Assembly (NCBI RefSeq): GCF_047663525.1
Contig: NC_092602.1
Coordinates: 2,549,501 to 2,613,500 of the forward strand
Direction: 5' to 3'
From: Anas platyrhynchos
Taxonomy: Eukaryota; Chordata; Aves; Anseriformes; Anatidae
Length of the DNA stretch: 64,000 bases
The position numbers and the translations under genes were made by a program. How positions within the stretch are numbered: the first letter of the stretch is position 1; each line of letters begins with the position of its first letter. The notes under the pieces were generated by a model. That model saw only the letters and a list, made by a program, of their open reading frames with translations. It made no database searches and had not been told where the DNA came from. Shown piece after piece: positions 26,520 through 39,520 of the stretch.

Positions 26520-27180
26520 TTCTAAGGCCGCGCGTGTCCGTTTACGCTGTTCGGCGGCGTTTTCCCATCCAGGCTCTATTTCGGTGGTGCCGCCGGGAGG
26601 GGGGGCGCTGGCGCGGGCTGCTCGCGGTCACGTGGCGGGTCACATGGCGGGTCAGGTGACAGCAGTCAGGTGACGGCGGCGGGGCGATGGCGGCGCACCT
26701 GAGCTCGGGGCGTGTGAACCTGACGGCGCTGCGCGAGGCGGGGCGCAGGGAGCTGCGCGAGGTGCTCGACAAGTGCGCGGGCACCAAGGTGCGGGGGCAG
26801 CGGGAGGGCTCCGGGGAGTCCCGGGGGTACCCGAGGGTACCGGGGGCACCCAGCCGCACCGTGTCGCCCCGCAGGCCATCGTGTGGGACGAGTACCTGAC
26901 CGGGCCGTTCGGGCTGATCGCGCAGTACTCGCTGCTCAAGGTACGGCCCGGGGGAGCCGCCGGGGGTGGGGGGAGCCGGGGGGGGCTCGGTTAAGGTGCG
27001 CCTCGTCCCCCTCCCCCCCTGCGCCTACAGGAGCATGAAGTGGAGAAGATGTTCACGCTGAAGCCGGGCCGCCTGCCCCAGGCGGATGTGAAGAACGTCA
27101 TCTTCTTCGTCAGGCCCAAGCTGGAGCTGATGGACATCATCGCCGACAACGTGCTCAGGTACTGCTGACACGGGGCGGCT
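26520..27180. promoter_or_regulatory. CpG-island-like VPS33A promoter and first exons
   Basis: Base composition changes abruptly to high GC with frequent CpG from about 26,520 and covers the first three exons. This is the usual picture of a housekeeping promoter. No TATA box is visible near the start. Confidence 0.65.
26627..26672 (+). promoter_or_regulatory. Four-E-box array with CLEAR-like core, VPS33A promoter
   Basis: Four E-boxes lie within 46 bp just before the VPS33A start codon: CACGTG at 26629, CACATG at 26641, CAGGTG at 26653 and CAGGTG at 26667, spaced 12, 12 and 14 bp. The first reads GTCACGTGGC, close to the TFEB/CLEAR element GTCACGTGAC that controls lysosomal genes. Since VPS33A is a lysosomal tethering factor, MiT/TFE control is a reasonable inference. 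The repeat spacing suggests local duplication of a 12-bp unit. Confidence 0.6.
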
Positions 27181-30100
27181 CTCGGGGTGACTCTCGGTTC
27201 CCCTGGGGCTTTCCCAGAGCAGTGGCGGTTCCGTGTGAAGCTGCCCAAGTTCCCACAGTTGGGTCTCAGTGGGGAGCGAGGCGCATACACCAAAACCATG
27301 TATGTTTCAGACACGTGAATGTGAGCACAAATGGCTGAGTAAAAACTACTCAGAGATAAAAAGGAAGCTGATGACCATAACCACGTGCAGCGTTCCTCTT
27401 TTGTTTACATTCAGCACCCCTTAGCCCCCACCCCGTGCCCCGATCTGCGCTGCTGAGTTACTGTCTGTGGTGCTCCTGCCTGTGACCCTTGCAGGGAGGA
27501 CAGAGGCCGCTCTCCGCAGAGGGACTTCCACATCCTCTTCGTGCCGCGCCGCAGCCTGCTCTGCGAGCAGTGGCTGAAGGAGCAGGGTGTGCTGGGGTCC
27601 TTCATCCACCGGGAGCAGTACAGCCTCGACCTGATACCCTTCGATGGGGACCTGCTGTCCATGGAGTCTGAGAGCGCCTTCAAGGTTAGTGCTCGTCTCA
27701 TCGTCGAGGAAGAGCCCTGCATGTGGGTGCTGGCTCTTGGTGCCAGGTACAAAGGCCTCACACAGCAACTGGTATGCGAGTGAACAGATGGCTCTGAGTG
27801 CTGAACTGGGTCCAACTTGTCATTGGGCTTTCTGACTAAACACTGGCAGAACAATCACAACACCAGCCTGTATCCTCCTCCTCCAGCCATAGACCGGTGT
27901 TACTTTGACAAACGGAGCGTTCATAAGGCCTAAAACACTTGGTCATTAAAACAAATGGCGCAGTTTGTATCAATATGCAGCATAAGAGCCATGGCAGTGG
28001 TTAATGATGTACGCTGCAAATCACATATCCTCTTTCTCAGAGTGCTGCACCTAGGGACAGAAACGTGTGAGTGGTTCTTTGCCCGTTTCAGCCTTATTAA
28101 ATAGAGCCAAGATGTGCCAGGGCCTGCAGCTGCTTGGCAGCAGCTAGGCAGAGGTGTTGTGCTCTCGGATCCGCCCAGTTAGAGGGAGAGGCTTACCACA
28201 GTTACTCTCTGGCTCTCTTCTCTCTCTCAAACTGGGAATAGCACGCAGGATTCAAAAAATTTGCAGCAATTGGTTAGATCAAGTGATTTGATTTAGGAAC
28301 AGCACGGGTAAGGTCCATATTTACCACTGGCCACAGTTTATTCCCCAGCCTCTGCCTCCTCTGAAGTACTGATGTGGACCATGGGGTGCTGTGGAAGCGG
28401 CTGTGTCAGGTGGAAACCTCCCACTGGGAATCCTGCTTCTCCTTTAGGAATGTTACTTGGAGAGCGACCAGACAAGTCTGTACCACGCGGCAAAGGGGCT
28501 GATGACTCTGCAGGCTCTCTATGGAACCATCCCTCAGATTTTTGGGAAGGGCGAATGTGCCCGGGTAAGGCAAACGCTGCTGCTTAAACAATGCCTCTTG
28601 TTCTTTGCAACACGTGCTTGCTGACGTGCCGCCTGTGGGTTTGCTCGTTTTGATTCCAGCCGCGTACTCTTCTTGTCATGTTGGCATTTCAGGATCATGG
28701 CCATTAGGTTTTTGTTGTCTCTGCCTAAAAGAACAATCTTTGCTGTTTCACAGGTCTTCCTGTCAGGAAGCTTTATCTGATTTTATGTTTTGCTCATAGG
28801 TACAGTACCTTTGTGCTTTCCGCAGGTCTTTCTGTGGAGTACGCTTAGCTGCTCTGGTAACCAGTAAACAGTTCTGGTAATCAGAAGGGCTAGATAAAGC
28901 TGGAAATGTGCAACCTATGCTTATGTGTTATCTTTTCCATCTCTCCCTATAACTGTCTCACTCTTTTTTTTTTTTCCCCATCTCATCAACCTAGTGTTTA
29001 ATTGGTCCCTTTTTTAATGAGGGAGTGGCTTGAGAGGAAGCCAGTGCTTTGGCTGCCGCAGTTGCTGCCCTGCTAAGGTACAGAGTAGCAGTGAAGGGCT
29101 TTGCTTTTTTTGTTGTCTTTGTCTTGTCCTGCCCCCATTTGTCAGCCAGTTTGTACCTCTTGTCATTGTCTTCCTTTGTACAGGATTGTGACCCCATACT
29201 TGCATAATCATGTGCCTGTACAGCCTACAAGTCAAATCCATCTGTTGCAGCCAGCACCGTAACCAGACCAATGTGATTTATTTTCAGCACGTGGCTAATA
29301 TGATGATCAGGATGAAGCGTGAGTTCCCCGGAAGCCAGAACTCGATATTTCCAGTCTTTGACACCCTCTTGTTGCTGGACCGCAACGTGGACCTGCTGAC
29401 GCCGTTAGCTACGCAGCTGACATATGAAGGGCTGATTGATGAAATCTATGGGATTCAGAACAGTGAGTACTGCAGGGTGACAGGAGTGGCCCCGCTGTGC
29501 TGGAGCAGGCCGCAGTGTGTCAGATGGATTTCTTTTTCCACTAAGTGACAGTGACATGGGAGCTGCTCACCTGAACTTGGGGTGGGGATGGTTCAGACCC
29601 CTGATGTAGCAGCCCCAGCCTAGAGCCCATCGAGATCAGCTTTGGCCACCTTTGTTTGCTGGGGAAGCAGAGCTGAGTGCAGGCATGTTACTGAGCTGGG
29701 AGTGTTCTGGGTGTTGGCTGGGTGCAGATGTGGTGACACCGAACATGTAGAGTGGGAGTAGAAATGGTAGCGTGTGCCTTCACCCTCCAGCCTGGATAGC
29801 TCCCCCGGTGCCACAGGGAAAGGGAAGAGTTTGTGAAAGGTCATTCGAAGCGCTCCCCTTCTCCTTGGGAGGTAGGAATTAAAAATTAGGTGTTCAGTGG
29901 TTTTAATCTGATGCTGTACTGATGGCTGGGAGGCTGACCCCAAACCTCTTTGGAAACAGGGCACCTAGAGCTTCCCTGTGTGAGTACAGGGAGACTGTAC
30001 AGGGAGACTCTCCTTAATTAACATATATCTACTAAGTAATTTGGGCACTTGCATTAGCTTTCTTGCTAAGAACCCTTTCCAATTAAGGAGACAGGTTTCA

Positions 30101-33100
30101 CAGCCTGCTTTGCTGAAGTTACGGTGGGGAAGCTCCAGTCCTTACCAGGGTTATCTCTCTGCATTTGACAGCATATGTGAAACTCCCTCCTGAGAAGTTT
30201 GCCCCGAAGAAGCAGGGTGAGGGTGGCAAAGATCTCCCCACAGAGCCCAAGAAACTCCAGCTGAACTCAGCTGAAGAGCTGTACGCTGAAATCCGAGACA
30301 AGAACTTCAATGCTGTGGGGTCAGTGCTGAGCAAGAAAGCCAAGATCATCTCAGCAGCCTTTGAGGTGAGGCGTGTATCTGACCGTGCATGCCTCGGGCA
30401 TTGTCATCAGACACAGACGTGGTCTGTATCAGTGGGGCTCTGACAGGCAGCCTGAGCTACTGCCGTGGACTGATCCCCAGCCAGAGAAAACACAGGCCTC
30501 AAAACCTGCTTGGTTCTGGTCCCCCATCCAGGGCTGAGATCAGCTCCGCTTCAGCAGTAGGTGTTGGTCAGATCGCTGCAGTAATGTAGACCCCCTCTTC
30601 TCACCACCTGGGGCTCTTCTGGGACTTTCCCCATCCTGACTGTTAAAAGCTTTTCTCAGATCTAGCCTGCAAAACTCAGGTGCTGCTTCCCACTGCAAGA
30701 GGCCTAAGGTTAATTTTAGTGCAGTGATCAGTTCCACTTTGTGGGATGTTGATCTTTCAGTTAACAGGTAACAATCCCTGTCTCTCTGAGTTCCCTGAGG
30801 ATAGAGAGAAAGAGTTGAAGAAATAAGACTCAAGATACACATTCACGCCTTGTTACTATGGCAGGCATCAAAAACAACAGGAATGTGGAAAAACCCAAAT
30901 TGTCTTACGGGGGGTTTGACCTGTAAACTCAGGCTCATGTTGTCTTAAAGCTGGAGAGTGCTGTGGGGTGTGTTTGTGGTTTTGTTTGAAAATATCCTGT
31001 TGATGATTCAGAAAGAGTCTGAGATCCTGTATCTGTGTTTTCAGACTTCATAGTGGTTCTGCAGAGAACTGGTTACGTTGTTGGATTGTATTTCTTGTTT
31101 ATTTCCTTTGCCTCTTCCTTTCTGCCACATGAAAGAGGTGGTGGTTCCCTAACTCAACTCGTGCACGCTTAGCCTTCCCCTCGTAGGTGGCTGTTACTGC
31201 AGGATTAATGCTGAAGGTGCTAAGGATGGATTATTCAGACTGTTGCTTTTTAAAAAAAAAAAAAAAGTCGTCAAATATTAGAGGTGATAATGAAACAGCA
31301 TCACAGCGGTAGCAAAGGACTTATTAAATTGCAGGCTTTGTCACTATCACTCTCCTGCCTGCACTTGCCTGCTTAAATTCTTCACATATGAATCAAATTA
31401 TTATTTTTATTCTAAGTTGCAGTGAGAGACAAGTAGCCCAAATGAAATACAGACATCTGGACTGCTCTGAGAGCTGAAGTCTGCGTTGTGCTTCATCAGA
31501 GCGTTGCTCAAAACCTGGGAAACTGCAGTCAGGTACAGTGAATCGCAGGCTCCTCCTTAAGAGGGCCGCAGACCCGGCCTGCCCAGTTCCTCAGCACCTC
31601 TGAAAACTGCTTTGAGGGGCAGTGACCCCACCTCTGGCTGCATTTGCCCAGAACTCCATGTTTGGTGGCACCTAGCTTTTGTCTTTGCATAAAAAAAAGA
31701 TATTTGCTGATAGGGAAGCTGAGGAAAAGTTAGTGATGGCTGGTCAGACAAAAGTGGAGAAAAGGGATTGCCCGCACTGGCACAATAATTGACAGAACGG
31801 AAAGAAACAGCCCGATGCTCCTGTTGCATTATGACTGGTCTCTTCTAACCACCAAAGCGCTGTTACGGGTGATGCTGTGATTTTAGTATAAAGATGAAAA
31901 GTATTTTGTCTGAAAAGCTGCACATCTCTAACAGTATCTGCTGCTGCACTGACTACAGGAAAAGACTTGCTCATGATGAAATGATCTAGTTGGTGGGTGG
32001 CTAATTCATCTGAATGAGATCTAACCTTAGTGATGGATTTCTTTAGGAAAGGCACCATGCGAAAACGGTTGGAGAGATTAAGCAGTTTGTCTCGCAGTTG
32101 CCACACATGCAGGCAGCAAGGAGTTCTCTGGCAAACCACACTTCAATTGCAGAACTCATCAAAGACATCACCAGTGAGTATTTGTTGTATAGGCTGAGGG
32201 ATTTGAGTGTACAAGATGTAAGACAACTTGATTGACATCATTCAGCTTGACAAAAATTAGGTTTATCCCATCCAGTGCTCCTCTGCTGAAATGTTTAAAT
32301 GCAGAAAATACAGTCAGTTGCTAATATGTCGATTTTCATTCTTTTCCTGAAGCATCTGAGGATTTCTTTGATAATTTAACAGTGGAACAGGAATTCATGT
32401 CCGGAATAGACACAGACAAGGTGAGTAGGTAACGACGACTAATAACTCTTCAAAATATATATATATGTATATTTCTGTGTGTGCTTTTTTTTTTTTTTGC
32501 ATTTGTGTTTGGTGGTGGTTTGGTTTTTGGACATTTTTTGTTTGTTTGTTTGAGCAATACGTGGTCTGGATGATGTCTATCTCCATTCAGTGTCGAAGCT
32601 GTGAGCTCTCACATGTGTCTCCTTGCATGTCTGCAGCAGTTGTTTCCAAGTGACATGCACCACTGAGCTTACGCAGAGGTGCCACTGTACTGAGTGCTCT
32701 GCCAGGCTTTTACCTGTCGCTGCCTGCAGCTCAGCTGACTGCGGGTGGATTGCTTTCACTTGTATAGGGGGACCGTGTCCTGTGAGGGATGAGTGGAATC
32801 GAGGTGCTTTAGAGAGGCGCGGGATCACTGATTTACAGCTGGCTTGGAGCTGCCTGGGCAGCAGCTGCATCCCCTTTCTTGCCATTTTGCAGACACTAGG
32901 CAAAACTAGATCATTCTTTCCACGTCTGCTAGGTACTTTAGCAGGGCTTTGACTAACAGCTTATATATTTCTTTGAATAGGTTAACAATTACATTGAAGA
33001 CTGCATTGCCCAAAAACATCCATTAATCAAGATCCTACGTCTCGTTTGCTTGCAATCTGTGTGCAATAGTGGGCTGAAGCAGAAGGTTCTGGACCATTAT

Positions 33101-34678
33101 AAAAGAGAGATTCTGCAGGTTGGTCTGTAGCTTTTGGATTGATAAATTTCTGAGAAAATCTCCATCAAAGCCTCCACTGTACAGCATTCTGGATGGATGC
33201 ATCTTACATGGGGTAGTCTTAGCATGACTTAGGTGTGTGTGGAGGGCAGAGGCTTGTGTTTGGGCTGACAGCTGGGACGCAGGTGGTGCACATGTCTGTA
33301 CACAACGTGAAGGTACAGAGGTTTATCTCATTACAGTTTTTGCTATCATGGTTTAAACACTCTAAATGGGTTAGAGTAGATCTCACTGTAGAGATCTTAA
33401 CCAAAACATTTTTTATAATAACGTTTACAATCTGGCCATGGATTAATGGCATGGCATTTAAGGTGAATTCTTTCTATTGCAGACGTACGGATACGAGCAC
33501 ATATTGACCTTAAACAACTTAGAGAAGGCTGGACTCCTGAAGCCTCAGACAAGTGGTAGGAATAACTACCCAACGATCAGGAAAACCCTGCGCCTATGGA
33601 TGGATGACGTTAATGAACAGGTAAACAGATGCTTCAGCAGTGACAATTACACTTAACAGCAGGGGATTGTGTGCAGCAGGAAAGCCCTCATGGTTTTGTT
33701 TGATTGTTAGGGTGCTGTGCTGCTTTCCAGCATGAAGTAGCACTCACCTGTTGCTCGCACTCTGCTCTCTTGCAGAACCCCAATGATATCTCCTATGTGT
33801 ACAGTGGCTACGCGCCGCTGAGCGTGCGCCTGGCACAGCTACTAGCCCGGCCTGGGTGGCGCAGCATAGAGGAGGTATTAAAGATGCTGCCAGGTCCCCA
33901 TTTTGAGGAGAGGCAGCAGTTACCTACTGGCCTTCAGAAAAAGCGTAAGTTTTGTTTCATTTTCCCATTTTTTAAAGGGACGTGCATGTCTGCTAGGTTG
34001 GAATGAGGCAAACAGAAATGAAGGCTGGCAGAATGCAGGCATCTGTCTCCTCTCCCCATCTCCCTACAGTGTTAGATATCCCTATTCTTGACAGATGGGT
34101 TTTGGGCCTCCTTAAAGCTTCCAGTCTGCTATTAATGAACAGCACCATTTGTATTGAAAATACTGTGGAGTTGTACATTTCTTTAACTTCTAATCGGTGT
34201 ACTAACATAATCCACCCTTTCACCATGGTTTTAATAAGTACCATTACCTCACAACACAGGTCAGCATCACTCTCCTAGTACTAAGCAAATTCTGTAGAGA
34301 CTGCTCAGCTGGCAGCGGAGTCTGCACCTCTGGGCCCCAGGCCGGTTCTGTGCTCAACAGGTTTCTTCTCTAAACCAGCTACATTTATTTTAGGTTTAGG
34401 ACGTTCTCAGTTTGCCTGAGAGGTGATGCATAGGAGATGTTAAAATAAAACTAAGCCAACCTGTATGTTTCTCTGAATACGCAGGTCAGCACGGTGAGAA
34501 CCGAGTCACACTGGTGTTCTTCCTGGGAGGCGTGACGTACGCAGAAATAGCGGCACTCAGATTTCTCTCTCAGATGGAAGATGGAGGCACAGAGTATGTC
34601 ATTGCCACCACAAAACTGATCAACGGGACCACCTGGATCAAATCCTTGATGGAAAAACTGGAGCCTGCCCCTTTCTAG
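26687..34678 (+). CDS. VPS33A: VPS33A, Sec1/Munc18 subunit of HOPS/CORVET
   Basis: SM-family protein that templates SNARE assembly within the HOPS and CORVET tethers during fusion with late endosomes and lysosomes. Exons: 26687-26788, 26875-26940, 27031-27158, 27495-27684, 28448-28564, 29288-29462, 30172-30365, 32047-32173, 32353-32420, 32981-33118, 33483-33620, 33776-33944, 34485-34678. Phases are kept throughout and the sum is 1,806 nt, giving 601 residues against 596 in human. Recognised segments include [52 protein letters not shown] and a C-terminal [19 protein letters not shown]. The start is the first ATG in a GC-rich promoter and matches the family N-terminus. The C-terminus ends ...EKLEPAPF, a few residues longer than the mammalian EKPF end. 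The first introns are only 86-90 bp. Confidence 0.98.
32455..32498 (+). repeat. AT and poly-T simple repeats in a VPS33A intron
   Basis: An (AT)n run (atatatatatgtatat) is followed by a T12 run shortly after the donor of the exon ending at 32420. Confidence 0.6.
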
Positions 34679-34908
34679 GGTCTGTGGCAAGAGACACTAA
34701 ACGTGAGCTGCCCTGGGTTGATAGAGGTACATCAGCCTCTGGAATAGCTCCTGGAACATGAAAGAAACGTGCTCCTGGAAGAGTGGCATGCCCCTGAGTG
34801 GTCCTGCTCCTGATGCAGTTCCCCTCATCCCTCTCTGCACTTGCATTCCTACTGTTTGTTTGGGGACCTTCCTAGCAGACAAACAGTGCTGAAAGGCATT
34901 AACCATGA

Positions 34909-34914
34909 AATAAA
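34909..34914 (+). terminator. VPS33A polyadenylation signal
   Basis: AATAAA lies 231 bp after the VPS33A stop (within catgaaataaattatggg). Confidence 0.65.
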
Positions 34915-37900
34915 TTATGGGAAAAAAAGAAGTCCCTGCTTGTGGTCTGAATCAGCAAACAAGTGCTGGGGCAGGGTAGGATTTGCCCTGGTCCTTCTAT
35001 TTGATGAGCTGTTACCATTTTTCTTTCTGTTTAGTTTTAATGGGAAATGCAATTACTTCTTTTTACCTTCCTGAGAAGCTCGGGGGCGGGATAGCCATTA
35101 TTCCCTGTCTGTCGCTGTTGCCTGATAATTCCATCAATGTGCTGGATCTATTCCTGTCACAGACTGGGTGCAGCTGAACCTGTGCTTTGAAAAGCTTCCA
35201 CAGGGAGCCTCTGCTATTTTTTAAAGTCCTTTCCCCCAATATCAGAGCATCACTTTACTAAAAGAAAATGTAAAACTAACACTTTGCTATTAGCATTTCC
35301 TACCATGGCTAAAACTTGCACCATTATAATTCTGCTGGAAAGGTCTGTCCTGCTTTCATCTTTCTGCTAAAAGCTGAGGAATTCCTGTTTCTAGCTCCGC
35401 CACATTCACCTCAACAGGAACCTACAAGGGCCATGGCCTAATTTTCTCACATCCTTGAACACTGTACAAGAGGAAGATAACCGCTCCAAAGGGGAAGCAG
35501 TAACTTTTTTACTGCGTAGGATTAGATACCTCTTGAAGACAAAAACCCAATGACACGTAATTCACAAAGCACCAAACTGAAACAGAGTAAACTAGCAGGC
35601 TCCTTTTGGCCCCAGCTGCTCTACCAGGCTTTGCCACATGTCCTCAGTACCCCTTTGGAAACCACATGGCTCTCAGGCAGCCAGAGAAGGGTTCCTACAG
35701 GGCCTGCGTAGCCTGCACCACACTTTTGTGGTTACCTATCCCTCAGTCACACTCAAGTCCAGTGTCTGGCCAAGACATTCACTGGGATTCCTCTAGCACA
35801 GGCAGCAACAAATAAATCTTGAACTAGCCACATGCATGTCAACAGCAAGGCCTGCAAATACAAGTAACAGCATGGAAATGACAAGGAACACGCTAGTCTT
35901 TTACTTCAAGCATTCTCTGACATTCAGTGGGATGTGGCTTGTTTGGCATAGGTGCACCCACCCGACTGCAAAGCAACTCCAGAGTATGAATTACCTCAGT
36001 GTGCCCAATGCTTATGTTAGAAGACACACGTACACATAGACAGGCACTCCCCACATGGGATGCAGACCAAAAATAGCTGCCTCAGTGGACCAGCAAGCAG
36101 CAGCTTTAAAACAGATCCCCTTTTTGTTTTCCTCCGTTCAGTTTACAAATTGTGGTACTTGCTGTTGCAGAGTCCAGAATTGTAGAGCGGAATTTTCCAT
36201 GGCCTTGGGGGCTGGGGCCTTGGCGTTGCTGAGCCAACGTACGCAAGCAGCAGCTTCTGGCTCCGGAAGACTCCGCGCTGCTAATTGCTGGGGGCTGGGA
36301 AAGCAGACCAGGGGCTGTTGCCGATGCCTGTGACACTGACACTATACTCACACCCTTCCCAACAAACACTGGGGACTCTGTTTCACACTGCACTTCATTA
36401 TTAAACTGTTACAAACAATTTAAAAAAAAAACAAACAACACATTAAATCACTCTCTTTGCAAACATTTTGGCTCTCTTATCCCACATGATGTGTACAGCA
36501 TTAAAAAAAAAAAATTCCCACATTGTTAGGGTTATGACTGAGTTTCAGTCTTAGAAATTAATCACAAGGAAACGACTAGCACTGATCAGGGTATTTTGTG
36601 GCCCAACACAAATGAATAATGCAACAAAGGCAGAGCACAAATTCAACAGCTTACTTACCTTTTCACTTGGGTCAATAAACGTGTTAGTAGCATTAGAGGC
36701 AACATTTATTTCAAAAAGTACTTTATGCGAACACTCTGTAGATTAATTTACCAACAACACTGCATAAATCTTGCAGACTGTACCCCTCACCACCACCAAG
36801 CAAGAGCCATGTGGATACACAAACTAGACAAAGTCTCTTCCCGGAACTATTCAACAACAACAAAAAAGCCATCTTGACGTTGATCGATTCTCTGGAGGAG
36901 CAATTACTACTTAACAGGCTTCCTGAGCAGCTTGATTATGTTCTGCTTCTGTCTAAGGCCTTGCTGACCATGCGGGTAATAATTTGATAACAAGAGAGCT
37001 TAATTAAATTAAGGGGCCATTTTCTACATCATAATATCTTTGTAGGTAAGAGATTTGATTTGCAGTACACACTCTTCCTTCTCTCTGCTGTCTGCATTTG
37101 TCTGATTTACAAGCAAAAAGAAGAGCAAACATTATCCAACCTCCACTCCCAAAGACTTTCACTTTTCATATAGCGTTCTCAGAAAGCAGTTTTGCTAAAA
37201 ATAAACGTGTATCTTACCTCCCTCCTCCCCACTTGCCACCAATAAGTTGTAGCTCTTGCTCTCTAAAAGGTAGGGGTGACTTTTTGGCTGTGCACAGGAG
37301 AAGATACTAGGGCAGTGAAGGAGCAATTATGTATAGACTAGACTGCCTTCAGCACTCACTCGCTTCTGATAAAAGGGCCTGATTCAGTCTGCACAGTTCC
37401 AACCCGTCCTGTGCCACTGATCTTGAGCAATCCCCAGGCAAGCACCCTGCTCCCTGAGCAGCCCACAGAAGCACGGGGCTCTCAGAGAACATAGGAAGAG
37501 CTACAACCGTATTCCAGGTAACCGAACTGCACAATAAAAAGCATTCGATGACACAATACTTTGTTAGAGGGGGGGAAAAAAAGCACATTTAAACAAATGC
37601 AGGTTTTGACTGACAGCACTAGGAAAGCTATGGTGCTTAAACTCACCGAATGCCGTTGACAAAAGCTCTCCGGGGAAGGGGAGCTATTTGGAGTGCTCTG
37701 TACTGCTGTGCCGCGCAGCGCGCAAAGGCGCTCTGTCATATAATAATTGGTCCTGACCACACCTAGTGCATTAGTCCTTGTGCGGGCTGCAAATACAGCC
37801 TCATCGCTCCTGCCTCCCGGATGAGCAGCTCAGAAGGGGATCAAACTACAGTACAAACCTTCCAGGAGCCAGAAATTCAAGGGGCAGCTGCAGAACAGAA

Positions 37901-39153
37901 CCAGAGGAATAGGAACTTTATGAAGTAGACCCCATCGTCTACCTGGGTAAGCAATTTATTTCTTTGTCGGCGCTACTTTAGACAATTAAAAGTTTCAAAA
38001 AGCCAATAAATATCAAAGTTTAATGCTTTGAACAACTGGGAAACCATAGCTGGTTTTAAAATGCAATAGCTCCCATAATGTCTACGTGCACCTGAGTTTA
38101 GAAAGAAATAACCAACTCAGTAAAAGTAAAAGAATGACTTAATTTTAATGAAACTGTGAACTCTTCATCGTGCTTTTTAAAAAGCATTCAAAGTGGCAGA
38201 ACAGGAATTCAATTTACTCTGACCGGCTTTAGACTATTTAGAAGAGACATAATCCTTTTAAGTTAGTTTTATCCAAAATCTGTTTTTAAATTCCCTATAT
38301 GTGCTTCACCAAGACTGGGAATATTTTGTCAGGCATGGTTGTGACCAAAATTAAAAAGAACATGCAAGTCAGGGAGACAGCAGAATTTTTTAGTTGGACC
38401 TTTACAGATTTAAGTCTGAGGAGCCAAAAACTTTTGTGAAATTTCAGATTTTATATTAAACTTACAAACGAGCAACTTCTAAAGTGACGTGTTCATATGA
38501 CTTCAAAACACAGATGGAAGACGCGTTCTAAAACATCTTACCCTGTGTCTTCCATTTAGAGGTTATTTTTAAGGTGAGACAGAAATATTTTTCTGTGCAA
38601 ACTTGTATTTAAGCCCGAGTTTTCCTCACTCTTAAACAAAAGGCTCAGTTTGTGCCAGTATCTCCATTAGATGCAATTATGTCATTAAATATTAATGGTG
38701 GCTTCCTTGGAGGAATTGACCACTTTTATCAGAACACACTGGTGGTAATGCATCAGCGAACACTCCGCTTGTGAAGCTTCCTGGATGCACAGCCACCGAC
38801 ACGGGGGAAAGGCATCAGGATCCGGCTGAACCGGGGGCCACCGGTCCTTAGCTACACAACAGCGACCACTACGTGTGCATCCATATTTTAGTTTGCTTAG
38901 TTACCAGTCCTGATTTGGAGACATTGTTCAGATCCCAAACTCCTTTTCAACACTGCACACAGCTTGGTAACCCAGGAAAAGTCTGAACAAGCTCACACAA
39001 GACGAGCCTCACACTTACACTTCGGTAATTAGCAACTTGCTTAGGAGGCTGGGTGGCTGTTAACCCTCCCAAACAACCATTTCTCCCTGAAGCAGAGCCA
39101 CACCATCCTTCTGGGAAAAACCCATCCTGTTCCTTCGCTTCTCCTTCATACAG
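34915..39153. other. Intergenic region between VPS33A and the micropeptide ORF
   Basis: About 4.2 kb without a recognised gene on either strand. It holds A-rich tracts (near 36421 and 36503) and scattered short frames without family content. A 5' exon of the 39,221 transcript could lie here, but I cannot point to it. Confidence 0.5.
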
Positions 39154-39220
39154 AGCGCAGAAGAACAAGGCAGCAGCCAGCTCCCGACACCTTACCTGCC
39201 CTGTGGTGCTGGGAAGAACC

Positions 39221-39355
39221 ATGCCAGACTCCTTTGCCATCCACTTCCTCAAGGTCCTGAGGGAGCTGCTGGCCTTCGTGCTGTTCAGCTACACGGTGCT
39301 GGTTGGAGCACTGCTGCTCGCCGGCTGGACGACGTACTTCCTTGTGCTTAAATGA
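39221..39355 (+). CDS. Candidate 44-residue single-pass membrane micropeptide
   Basis: The ORF starts MPDSFAIHFLKVLREL and ends GWTTYFLVLK. Residues about 16-40 form one strongly hydrophobic segment (LLAFVLFSYTVLVGALLLAG) flanked by a basic-amphipathic N-terminal stretch and a C-terminal lysine, as in regulin-type and SMIM-type membrane micropeptides. The ATG context (gaagaaccATGc) is good, with A at -3. A plausible splice acceptor (cttctccttcatacag, ending 39153) sits 67 bp upstream, and ATTAAA at 39515 could end the mRNA, so this may be the last exon of a spliced gene. I do not recognise the family and assign no function. The frame is open further 5' (to 39053) but without an ATG. The coding call is inferred from composition and context only. 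Confidence 0.5.
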   Translation: MPDSFAIHFLKVLRELLAFVLFSYTVLVGALLLAGWTTYFLVLK

Positions 39356-39514
39356 CTGCTGCCCTTCTGCTCCGGCAGCCACAGACTGGCCCAAAGCATC
39401 AGGCTCCACGCTCCGCGCACAGGATGGCAGTCCCTTCCTCCTGCACCGACTCTGCAAGCATTTTGTTTTGTTACTGCCTAAGCATAATCTTATTTTCTTA
39501 TGTAAAAAGGAAAG

Positions 39515-39520
39515 ATTAAA
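39515..39520 (+). terminator. Possible polyadenylation signal of the micropeptide transcript
   Basis: ATTAAA 160 bp after the micropeptide stop, running into an A-rich stretch. Confidence 0.35.

Noticed and set aside
39053-39220. Upstream extension of the micropeptide frame to 100 residues
   Set aside because: No ATG in the extension and a Pro/Ser/Lys composition without a pattern; a splice acceptor lies inside it.
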